This document shows, piece after piece, positions 1 through 7,550 of a stretch of DNA of 41,186 nucleotides (positions within the stretch are counted from its first letter, which is position 1; each line of letters starts with the position of its first letter). The position numbers and the translations under genes are program-made. The notes below the pieces were generated by a model, which ran no database searches, was not told the DNA's origin, and worked only from the letters and a program-made list of their open reading frames with translations. The DNA comes from Candidatus Enterovibrio escicola. GTDB lineage: Bacteria; Pseudomonadota; Gammaproteobacteria; Enterobacterales; Vibrionaceae. Location: positions 1 to 41,186 of the forward strand of contig NZ_NBYY01000006.1 in assembly GCF_002464935.1 (NCBI RefSeq), in the 5' to 3' direction.

Positions 1-387
1 GAGGTAAGAGCAAAGCGGAACTAGAACACCTTGCATGAGCTTTAGCATTCGCGTGTAACTAACTAATTCAGGAAATTCGTTGGTGAGGTCGCGACACACA
101 AAGTGGATGTAATAGGTTTTGAAGTTTTGATACCTAGATTGATGGAAAGTTATCACTATCGTCATCACTTCGCTAACGGAGAGGTGAGAAGGCTTGTTTC
201 TTTGTTTAATACCGGAAGAAATTAGGTGTTTGTCCCATGCAGGGAGGAAACTCTGGCAGAAGTCATCGACATCGAGGACAACAGCATCTAAGTTATTTAT
301 GATAAGTTCTTATGAAGTCGATAGTTTTTTTCAAACGATCAGATCGAGGATTGTGCATTTAATTCATTTCTTATATGCAAATCAGGT
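1..387 (-). mobile_element. IS982-family copy A, 5' part of transposase, cut by window edge
   Basis: The reverse strand carries the N-terminal third of an IS982-type DDE transposase, recognisable by similarity to the copies at 1907-2828 and 17918-18813. The outer end at about 370-387 matches the left inverted repeat seen in other copies (ends in ...TCAGGT on the plus strand). The reading frame is broken, including a lost start region, so this is a pseudogene. The rest lies outside the window. It sits directly against IS30 debris, which suggests that IS982 inserted into an older IS30 copy. Confidence 0.75.
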
Positions 388-424
388 TAAAACTGGTCAG
401 GGATAAGTAATCAATCATCAGACT

Positions 425-515
425 AGGCGATGTTTAGGTTTTATACAACCTCCCGTTATTTTTAAAGAAATGATAATAGCACGCTTGATTGGAAGCGACG
501 CACTTCAGACCTAAA
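425..515 (+). mobile_element. IS30-family 3' remnant
   Basis: About 90 bp align with the 3' end of the IS30-like transposase remnant at 3215-3325, sharing the stretch around 'cgttatttttaaag' and the end 'cgcacttcagacct'. No open frame remains. It lies just outside the IS982 end at 387, so it is probably the far side of an IS30 copy split by IS982 copy A. Confidence 0.5.
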
Positions 516-618
516 TTTAAAGATAACTAAAAACTGTTCTTTGCTTAAAAAGCAACAGTCTGTTAAACTGATAATGTCCTTAACATTCGTAGTGCACTTA
601 ACTTAGAACACTAAAAAT

Positions 619-1068
619 ATGAAATATAAACAACTCGAAAACCTCGAAATTGAATGGAAGTGGGCCTATTTGATTAAAAAATACAACGAAGGTAGCAACG
701 TTACGAGATATATTAATAATAGTGAAATACAAGCGATAACCAACACCTTGTTGTCATTTAAACATGAGCCCACCAAAGTGGTTGAATGGATAAGTGAATA
801 TATGGCGCCAAAGCTTGATAAAAAACTTAAACAAGCGATTCGTGCCAAGCGTAAGCGGTATTTCAATGCGGAACAGGAACATACACGTAAGAAATCCATA
901 GATCTCGATTTTAAAGTGTGGGAAAAGTTATCAACAAAAGCTCATAACCTCGATGCAACCTTGTCTTATACTATCGAATATTTACTTGGTGAAGTAGATC
1001 GTTCTCAGAATACCCACAAGAAACTGGCTTCGCTCAAAAAAGACCTTAGTCGCTTATTAGCTATGTAA
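619..1068 (+). CDS. matP: Macrodomain Ter protein MatP
   Basis: A 149-residue protein of the normal MatP length (about 150). It matches the family end to end: an N-terminal helical part, then a C-terminal ribbon-helix-helix region around 'KKSIDLDFKVWEKLS' (about residues 91-106) and a helical tail. MatP binds matS sites in the replication-terminus macrodomain and delays segregation of the Ter region; in E. coli it also contacts the division machinery through ZapB. The first ATG gives the family N-terminus, although no strong Shine-Dalgarno sequence precedes it. The gene stands alone, with IS debris on both sides. In E. coli matP lies close to fabA and rmf; here rmf is 2.4 kb away and only IS remnants lie between. 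By eye I found no matS consensus in the window. Confidence 0.93.
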   Translation: MKYKQLENLEIEWKWAYLIKKYNEGSNVTRYINNSEIQAITNTLLSFKHEPTKVVEWISEYMAPKLDKKLKQAIRAKRKRYFNAEQEHTRKKSIDLDFKVWEKLSTKAHNLDATLSYTIEYLLGEVDRSQNTHKKLASLKKDLSRLLAM

Positions 1069-1085
1069 AATGAGTTTTACAGGGT

Positions 1086-1104
1086 AAATATACTCGGTAT
1101 ATTT
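1086..1104. terminator. Perfect inverted repeat just after matP
   Basis: The sequence reads AAATATAC-tcg-GTATATTT, an 8-bp perfect stem with a 3-nt loop, 17 bp after the matP stop. It is AT-rich and has no T-run, so it could be a weak terminator, an operator-like site or part of the neighbouring IS end. Confidence 0.3.
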
Positions 1105-1109
1105 GATAT

Positions 1110-1900
1110 AATTAGGCCTACAACACACTGATCACAATCTTCTTTACAGTCTTCATTCGTCTGCTGGCGAACAGATATACCGAGTCTTATAACCTTGTTT
1201 ATCACTTTTACATTTGCTAGCGCTTAAGCATTGTAATCACGTAGAGTGAATCTAGGACGGAGCAACTGTTTATAGCGAAACATTGCTGTCTCTGCTAAAG
1301 AGCGTTTGTGATAAACCCTGTCCTTTTCCAACTCCGCTAATTTATCTTCTTACTAATGCCTTTACAGCTTCATGTCTAGGATGCCCTTCCTCCTAATCCC
1401 CTACGTTTCTTCAAAGTAGAATATTGGATATTATTACTTTATTTTTTAGTACGAGGTGACATGCTTTTATAGCATAGGCTCCATCAGCACTAACTTGCTG
1501 TATCTTTCATCGCAATAGGTTAAGCAATATAGGTAAAAACTCATTATCACCCAAAGAAACTAGGTTAACTTCTGCAGCAATAATCTCATGAGTAGACACA
1601 TCAACGGCACGATGACGTTTGCGCCAGATACACCTCTCCTCCTGACCCTGTTTACGAGTTTTCTATGCACCTTCGACCTATACTTTTATGTCTGTAGCAT
1701 CAATAATGACGTGTTCGACTGCTCCTCTCCTCGGCAAACGGTACTTAACTTTTACGGTCTTAGAAAGCCTACTAATACAGGTATATGTAGGGGATTTCAG
1801 TAGGATATTCATCAACGTAAAAACTAAATTGAGAAAGCCTTCTAATCCACGAAGTGGGATCTTGAAAATACCTTTTCCATCATCACCTCCTACTTAACTC
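1110..1900 (-). mobile_element. IS5-family (IS903-group) transposase remnant, copy 1
   Basis: Read on the reverse strand, this stretch gives pieces of an IS903-type DDE transposase. The C-terminal part resembles 'LRDYNAQ..EALANVKVINKVIRLG' (about 1165-1240), the central part 'VDVSTHE.IAAEV' lies around 1560-1600, and the N-terminal initiation region lies at about 1880-1895. The frame is broken many times and about 160 bp near the N-terminus are missing compared with the copy at 26061-26765. Short open stretches on the opposite strand here are shadows. Confidence 0.8.
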
Positions 1901-1906
1901 CATGAT

Positions 1907-2828
1907 GATCTGACCGTTTAAAAAAAACCATTGACTACATAAAGAGTTGGGCATGAATAACTTAAACACTGTTTTCGTCGATGTCGACGACTTCTGCCAA
2001 GCTTTCCTTCCTGCATGGAAAAAACACCTCATTTCTTCCGATATCAAACAAAGAAACAAACCTTCTCACCTCTCCATTAGCGAAGTGATAACTTTCCATC
2101 AATCTAGGTATCAAAACTTCAAAACCTATTACATCCACTTTGTGTGTCGCGACCTCACCAACGCATTTCCTGAATTAATAAGCTACACGCGAATGCTAAA
2201 GCTCATGCAAGGTGTTCTAGCTCCGCTTTGCTCTTACCTCACTCACAGGCAGGCAAGGCCGACAGGGATTGCCTTCGTTGATTCATCCAAGCTACAGGTT
2301 TGTTACAACCTATGCATTTTCAAACATCAGGTTTTTAAAGGTTCTGCGAAACAGAGAAAAAGGAACGATGGGGTGGTTCTATGGTTTCAAATTACAGCTT
2401 ATTATCAATGACCAAGAGAGCATTATCTCAGTCAAAGTGACGACGGCTAACGTGGATGATAAAAAGCCTATATCGGAAATGGCCGACGATCTTTGGGGGT
2501 GTTATATAGAGATAAAGGTTATATCTCTAGTCCATTGTAGCGGGAACTCTCAGACAAGGGAGTGACACTAATAACGGGTATGAAAAGAAATATGAAATCA
2601 AAAGTGATGAAACCTTAGGACCACCTGATACTCCGGAAAGGATTTATTATTGAAACTGTTTTTGATCAACTAAAAACATATCCCAAATCGAGCATTCTCG
2701 GCACCGTAGTTGTATCAGATTTATGGTCAACTTGCTGGCAGGCTTCATCGCGTATTCATTTCAACCAAAGAAGCTGAGCTTCAAGATAACTCAACTTGAT
2801 AAGCAAGGACTTATGCAGATCTGAAGTT
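1907..2828 (+). mobile_element. IS982-family copy B, near full length, transposase broken
   Basis: The transposase region runs from an ATG at 1947 or 1953 to about 2800. It has the IS982 features 'DDFCQAFLPAWKKHL' near the start, 'FVDSSKLQVCYN' around the first catalytic Asp, and the region 'ITAYYQ.../ANVDDKKPISEMADD'. A 9-bp deletion removes three residues in the segment that reads SEVMTIVIAF in copy D, and frameshifts near 2345 and after 2565 split the gene. The right end at about 2810-2828 is a mutated form of the IS982 end. The left end is missing, since the element abuts IS5 debris at about 1907. Unlike copies D and G it keeps the approximately 100-bp segment at 2580-2680 that encodes the final catalytic Glu region. 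Confidence 0.85.
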
Positions 2829-2859
2829 AATTTAACTATTTATAAGTCATGCACATTTC

Positions 2860-3325
2860 CATAGAAAGAGAGGATACGGAAAGTATATTTCCGTCTGTCT
2901 GGCTCTCCGATAGGTTGTGTATTTCACTTTATGGAGTGCGAAAAAATAGCATCGGAATCGGCATCGGATATCATCGCAGCGATAATTGAGTTATTTATAC
3001 CATACAAAAAGCATGTCCTTACGATTACGCCAGATAATACTCGGAAATTTACTCATCTTGACATGATAGAAAAAGATTTGGATGTTGAAATCCACCTTTC
3101 CTACCCTTAAACAATGGGAAAACAAAAATGCTAATTGGTTGTTGAAAGAGGACGCAAAGAAAGAAACAGTCTTAAGAAGAGTCGCCGATGAAGAGATTAC
3201 CTTCACCCAAACAAGGATTAATCATCGGCCTAAACGATATTTAGGATTTAAGCAGCATGCCGTTATTTTTAAAGCAATGGCATTAGCGACTTCATTGGGA
3301 AGTATCGCACTTCAGACCTGAATTC
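2860..3325 (+). mobile_element. IS30-family transposase remnant
   Basis: Interrupted frames give an IS30-type DDE integrase core: 'IIAAIIELFIPYKKHVLTIT' (about 2970-3030), 'DNTRKFTHLDMIEKDLDVEI' and then 'EITFTQTRINHRPKRYLGF' with the typical NHRP..LGF motif (about 3200-3250). It is truncated on the left by the right end of IS982 copy B, so IS982 probably inserted in it. This is a pseudogene. Confidence 0.75.
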
Positions 3326-3451
3326 ATGGCAAAAAACCATCCAGCTTAAAGAGCGTTAGTATTAGTAAGATTCCGTCAGCTCTAAACACTTACAAACGAT
3401 AGCATTTACCTATGATGAAGTTTATAAGTTAAGATGTTTAAAAGGCCTTCA

Positions 3452-3622
3452 TTATTTCATGTTCGTTGTTTTTATATCTCTCCCATCGCGCCAACCTCCT
3501 AACCATTGGCAACGAGTATCTATATTGTGATAAGGGCATGCCTCAGAGGATCGACCATTCACTCCGGCTTGATACCCTTTGGACTGTGCGCGTTCTAAAC
3601 GATCTCGCTTCTGTCTTTTCAT
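3452..3622 (-). CDS. rmf: Ribosome modulation factor RMF
   Basis: A 56-residue basic protein that starts MKRQKRDRLERAQSKGYQAG and contains 'CPY' and 'QWLGGWRDGRD', the RMF signature. E. coli RMF is 55 residues with the same opening. RMF binds 70S ribosomes near the anti-Shine-Dalgarno region and drives 100S dimer (hibernating ribosome) formation in stationary phase or starvation. A GAGGCGG sequence lies a few bases upstream of the ATG. The gene follows the DUF3466 gene on the same strand, as in other vibrios, but a strong terminator (3775-3801) separates them, so it probably has its own promoter between 3623 and 3770. fabA, its usual next neighbour, is absent from this side. Confidence 0.93.
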   Translation of the reverse strand: MKRQKRDRLERAQSKGYQAGVNGRSSEACPYHNIDTRCQWLGGWRDGRDIKTTNMK

Positions 3623-3772
3623 ATTACCGCCTCATATATTGTGACGTAATTACCTTAAAATAAAGAGTTCATAAGAGTAAAACTTGTACTAACCACACCA
3701 ATTAAGAGTCACGCATGTTTAAAAAATAATCAAGTAGTTGATGATTAATCCTAGAAAAAATGTGATAACTGG

Positions 3773-5399
3773 CTAAAAAACTTTTCTCCGTCGGAGAAAA
3801 GCAGAAAACATCAGCAATCCAAGACCCATCACACCTACACAACCACCACTACGATTTATATTTAACATATCATCTATCCGAAGAATGATATTACCAAAGC
3901 CACGTGTCAATTTAACGGCTACCAGCTCTTCGTGATCATTACACAATGCATTTTTTGCAGATGAACTATAGCCAGTCGCACAAAAAAATGCTGATGCGGC
4001 AATATCAAATGCTTCAGCTACACGGAATTTGTTGTTGTAACTAGATGTATTATTATCATTAGTTAAATCATCAAGCAACCAACCACGTGTGTTATTAAAG
4101 CTAGATAAGTCGCTGCTGAGCCATACAGGTAAATGTAACCTCGTTGACGTCGTGCACGATCACGTGCTGTTTCTATATCCACTTTACCGACAAGTTCATT
4201 TGCATTGTTAATAGCTGACGCTGTCGCAGCGTAACCATTAAAAAATAGTGGACTATTTGATACACCTAAAATACTTGTTGATGATCCTTCGTTAATAAAA
4301 ACGTTTTCAGCATACGTACCATTAAATTTCCGGCGATTTTTAACTACACCGACCACTATGCCATTTTGGTTAATATCATTAGCCTCGGTATAACTATAAA
4401 TAATATCTCCAACTTGCCCTTGTCGGATTTCGATCCCTGGAATCAATGCTATTGTCCAGCAACGTTGGCTCGCATCAGTTTTTAAATCGGAAATACAAGT
4501 ACTAAAATCTGAAACAGGTATAAACTTTACTGCACGAGCATAAAAAACGCTACCGTAATTGTAAGTATTAAAACCCACCATAACAGGATCACCAAACCTA
4601 CTAGTAAGTGCAGCTGCTCTTACTGTCGCTTGGGCTGTCTTGCCACCATTGGCTGTAGTACCGCTCGGAAAGTTTGCGATAATGCGAGCATTATTAGGTT
4701 GAGAAACACCAAGTCCCTGTAACCAAACTGACGCTTGGTTTGCAAATTGATAGTACTGACATGCACGTTCACTATAATTTATCGGAGAGATGCAGCTATT
4801 AAGGTTTAAAAGGTTCGATCCTTCAGGAACTTTATCCCTGCTTCCTGAATCTGCCATACTGGCGACTGACGAGGAACCAAAAACAATGGCTATGTTTAAC
4901 GTGTATATAGCTCCAAATGCGTTAGTTTGCCCAATTTTACACGGTTGCCATCCAACCAAGCAATACTATTACTTGTGTAACCATTGTGCCAAGCATCAAC
5001 TTCTTTTTTCAAACCACCTGCACAAACTTGCTCTGGGTCTTCGCTATCACATATTTCTCCTGTATTTTTAAGTCCATACCACTGTTCCTCTGCCCAAGAA
5101 CCACAGGTAGTATAACTCAAATAAGTCAAACAATAGTTTTTTAAGTTTTTAAAGCTATTTTGATAGTGTTTGAAATCAGTCATTCGTGGCAACTCTTCAG
5201 AATAGTTCAACCCTACCGATCCACGAAGTACTTCGATTGTGATTCTAGAACCATTTGGGGAAATAGCTGTTGCTATTGATGATTCACTTACCGAAGTATT
5301 ATCTAATCTTTCAACATCATAAAAGGCAGCATTCGAAAATGCTGACACACAAGCTACTATGGAGGCAACAGCAGAAAATTTATATTTATTGAACTGCAT
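3773..5399 (-). pseudogene. DUF3466 family secreted protein, two frameshifts
   Basis: Three overlapping minus-strand frames add up to one protein of about 540 residues. The start at 5399 (MQFNKYKF) has an AGGA Shine-Dalgarno and is followed by a hydrophobic signal-peptide segment ending about residue 23 (SNA-AF). The frame shifts near 4920-4930, where 'NRVKLGKLT' passes into 'TNAFGAIYTLN', and again near 4120-4135, where 'YIYLYGSAAT' should continue as 'SSFNNTRGWLLDDLTND'. The C-terminus 'GGCVGVMGLGLLMFSAFLRRRK' looks like a GlyGly-CTERM signal (Gly-Gly, a transmembrane stretch, then Arg/Lys), which rhombosortase is known to process. The function of DUF3466 is unknown. The gene starts 12 bp after the uup stop and is the last gene of that operon. 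Two independent frameshifts argue for inactivation rather than recoding. Confidence 0.8.
3775..3801 (-). terminator. Intrinsic terminator overlapping the end of the DUF3466 gene
   Basis: On the minus strand a perfect 9-bp stem CTTTTCTCC / GGAGAAAAG with a 3-nt loop is followed by six T. The hairpin is made by the last codons of the upstream gene, encoding its Arg-rich C-terminus, and the T-run reaches into the stop codon. It should end the rlmKL-uup-DUF3466 transcript. Confidence 0.8.
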
Positions 5400-5410
5400 T
5401 ACGATTCCTT

Positions 5411-7321
5411 TTATATCCCTTCTAGCTCTTCCCATCGTTCAAACGCGACTTGCAATTCTGCCTCAGTTTCACTCAATCGTTGAAGTACAGGCTGAGTTTC
5501 TTCATTACTCCGCTGGAAGAACGCAGGATCGTTTACCAATTTTTGAATTTGTAGAATATTGTTTTCTAAGTTTTCAAGAAGTTGTGGAAGACCATCTAAC
5601 TCTCTTTGTAACTTGTTAGACAGTTTTTTCGGTGGATGATTAACCACGCGCGATTTTTCAAACGTTTCTGAAGTTGATGGATCTTTAAATTTTTGAAGTT
5701 TCTCATTTCCAATTACCTTCAGATAGTTATCACGTTGCTGCATTGCGTCGTGATAACCCCCCGCAAATTCACGAATAATACCATCACCTTCGAACACCCA
5801 ACTGTAGGTAACTGTGTTATCAACGAATTGACGATCATGGCTCACCAATAGTAATGTACCCTGATAGTTGGCAAGCAATTCTTCTAAAAGTTCCAGTGTT
5901 TCGATATCTAAATCATTAGTTGGTTCATCAAGTACCAGTAAGTTCGCAGGTTCCAAGAATAAGCGGGCAAGTAACAATCTATTTTTCTCGCCACCAGAAA
6001 GCGCTTTAACCAAAGTTCGAGCACGACGAGGATGAAACAGAAAATCTTGTAAGTAGCCCAGTATGTGACGTTTGTGACCACCCACTTCTACTTCTAATTT
6101 ACCTTCAGCAAGGTTATCTATCACTGTTTTTTCTGGATCTAGCTTTTCTCGGTATTGATCAAAGTAAGCGAGTTTTAGTTTGGTGCCAACCCGAAATTTA
6201 CCAGAAATAACTTCGAGTTTCTGCAACATAATTTTTAGCAAGGTACTCTTACCACACCCATTGGGACCAATCAGCGCAATACGATCTCCACGCATTACAT
6301 TAAAGCTAAAATTTTCAATTAGTAGTTTATCGTCCCAGTGATAACTAATGTTACTTGCTTCAAATACAATTTTACCAGACTTTGATGCATCCTCTAGTAG
6401 AATAGTAGCATTACCCAATGTTTCCACCCGATCGGTACGTTCCTGGCGTAGTCGTTTTAACATACGAACGCGCCCTTCATTACGGGTTCGACGTGCTTTG
6501 ATACCTTGACGGAACCATGTCTCTTCTAGAGCAAGTTTCTTATCAAATTCAATATGTTGTTCCGCCTCAACGCGTAAAGATTCTTCTTTTCCCTCAAGAT
6601 ACTTTTCATAATTACTAGGCCAAGATGTCAATATACCCCGATCAAGGTCAACGATCCGAGTAGCCATTGCACGGATAAATGCACGGTCATGCGAAATAAA
6701 AACAATGGCACCTTTAAAGTTTTTAAGAAATATTTCTAACCACATGATCGTCGTAACGTCCAAGTGGTTAGTAGGTTCATCCAGTAACAGTATATCCGAT
6801 TCACAAACCAATGCCCTCGCCAACGCGGATTTACGTTGCCCGCCACCAGACAGTTCCCTCAATTTTTTATTGCCATCCAACTGAAGTGCATCCAGCACCA
6901 CTGTGATCTTATTCTCCAAATGCCATCCACCACTTTGATCCAGTCGGTCTTGCACTCGAGCTAAGTTATTAATGTTTTTTTTACTAGAGTCCGTTTGTAT
7001 AACTTCAATCAACTCATGATATTTCTTGAGGAGCACCCATGCTTCTGCCAAACCTTCAGCAACAAAATCCACCACTGCACCTGCAGCATTACACGGAGGA
7101 TCCTGCTCAAGGAGAGATATTTTTAAGTCTTTTTGACGGTTTACACTACCATCATCAAGCTGAACAGTAGCATGAAGTACCTTCATTAGTGTTGATTTTC
7201 CAGCACCATTTCGACCAACCAAACACACCCTTTCACTAGGTTGAAGAACAAAGTCTGCTTTATCAAGTAACGGGTTATCGCCGTATGCTAATTGTGCGTT
7301 GGTGATACTAATTAATACCAT
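5411..7321 (-). CDS. uup: ABC-F ATPase Uup
   Basis: A 636-residue soluble protein with two ABC ATPase domains and no membrane segments. Domain 1 has Walker A GRNGAGKST (residues 36-44), signature LSGGGQRK and Walker B LLLDEPTNHLD. Domain 2 has Walker A GPNGCGKST, signature LSGGEKNR and LVLDEPTNDLD. The linker between them is charged, and the C-terminal region from about residue 550 is the coiled coil typical of Uup. ABC-F proteins of this group act on the ribosome; uup mutants in E. coli show raised precise excision of transposons and defects in branched-DNA tolerance. It is intact and full length. Its ATG overlaps the last codons of the decayed glutaredoxin gene, and it is followed 12 bp later by the DUF3466 gene, so it is probably read from the rlmKL promoter. 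Confidence 0.94.
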   Translation of the reverse strand: MVLISITNAQLAYGDNPLLDKADFVLQPSERVCLVGRNGAGKSTLMKVLHATVQLDDGSVNRQKDLKISLLEQDPPCNAAGAVVDFVAEGLAEAWVLLKKYHELIEVIQTDSSKKNINNLARVQDRLDQSGGWHLENKITVVLDALQLDGNKKLRELSGGGQRKSALARALVCESDILLLDEPTNHLDVTTIMWLEIFLKNFKGAIVFISHDRAFIRAMATRIVDLDRGILTSWPSNYEKYLEGKEESLRVEAEQHIEFDKKLALEETWFRQGIKARRTRNEGRVRMLKRLRQERTDRVETLGNATILLEDASKSGKIVFEASNISYHWDDKLLIENFSFNVMRGDRIALIGPNGCGKSTLLKIMLQKLEVISGKFRVGTKLKLAYFDQYREKLDPEKTVIDNLAEGKLEVEVGGHKRHILGYLQDFLFHPRRARTLVKALSGGEKNRLLLARLFLEPANLLVLDEPTNDLDIETLELLEELLANYQGTLLLVSHDRQFVDNTVTYSWVFEGDGIIREFAGGYHDAMQQRDNYLKVIGNEKLQKFKDPSTSETFEKSRVVNHPPKKLSNKLQRELDGLPQLLENLENNILQIQKLVNDPAFFQRSNEETQPVLQRLSETEAELQVAFERWEELEGI

Positions 7322-7550
7322 GTTTATATAACCCTATTTATAGTGCTAATGAATCGAAAGGTTAATTATTTGACAACTAATCCGTCTTTATTTCAAAGAA
7401 AAACCACTGGTAGTGGTGATGCCTTAACGTAAGAAAAGCATGTCATAAAATGCGATACCAAAAACGTATTAAGGAAGTGATATTACCCACTAGTTGATAA
7501 AGTGTGAATGAGTTCTCACAACGATGACAGCCTTTCACGGATTAAGTCAT
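7308..7550 (-). pseudogene. Glutaredoxin-family (DUF836-like) gene relic with five in-frame stops
   Basis: Between rlmKL and uup lie exactly 81 codons in one frame, starting with an ATG that overlaps the rlmKL stop (TAATG) and ending in TAG inside the start of uup. The translation has the redox-site context 'KGCHRCENSFTLYQLVGN' (residues 6-23; CxxC at Cys8/Cys11) and an end 'PFDSLAL.IGLYKHG' that fits the conserved 'PFD...L..WL...G' tail of small glutaredoxin-like proteins of about 80 residues. Vibrios carry such a gene at this place. Here TAA, TGA, TAG, TAA and TAA occur at codons 3, 36, 58, 63 and 71, with no net frameshift. It is therefore a point-mutated pseudogene whose length has been preserved. 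Confidence 0.65.

Noticed and set aside
666-899. Open frame opposite matP
   Set aside because: It lies wholly inside matP on the other strand and has no family likeness; a shadow frame.
1588-1897. Plus-strand frames in the first IS5 copy
   Set aside because: They are antisense to IS903-type transposase sequence that recurs at four other places.
4063-5435. Programmed frameshifting in the DUF3466 gene
   Set aside because: Two separate shifts without a slippery sequence or downstream structure; ordinary decay is simpler.
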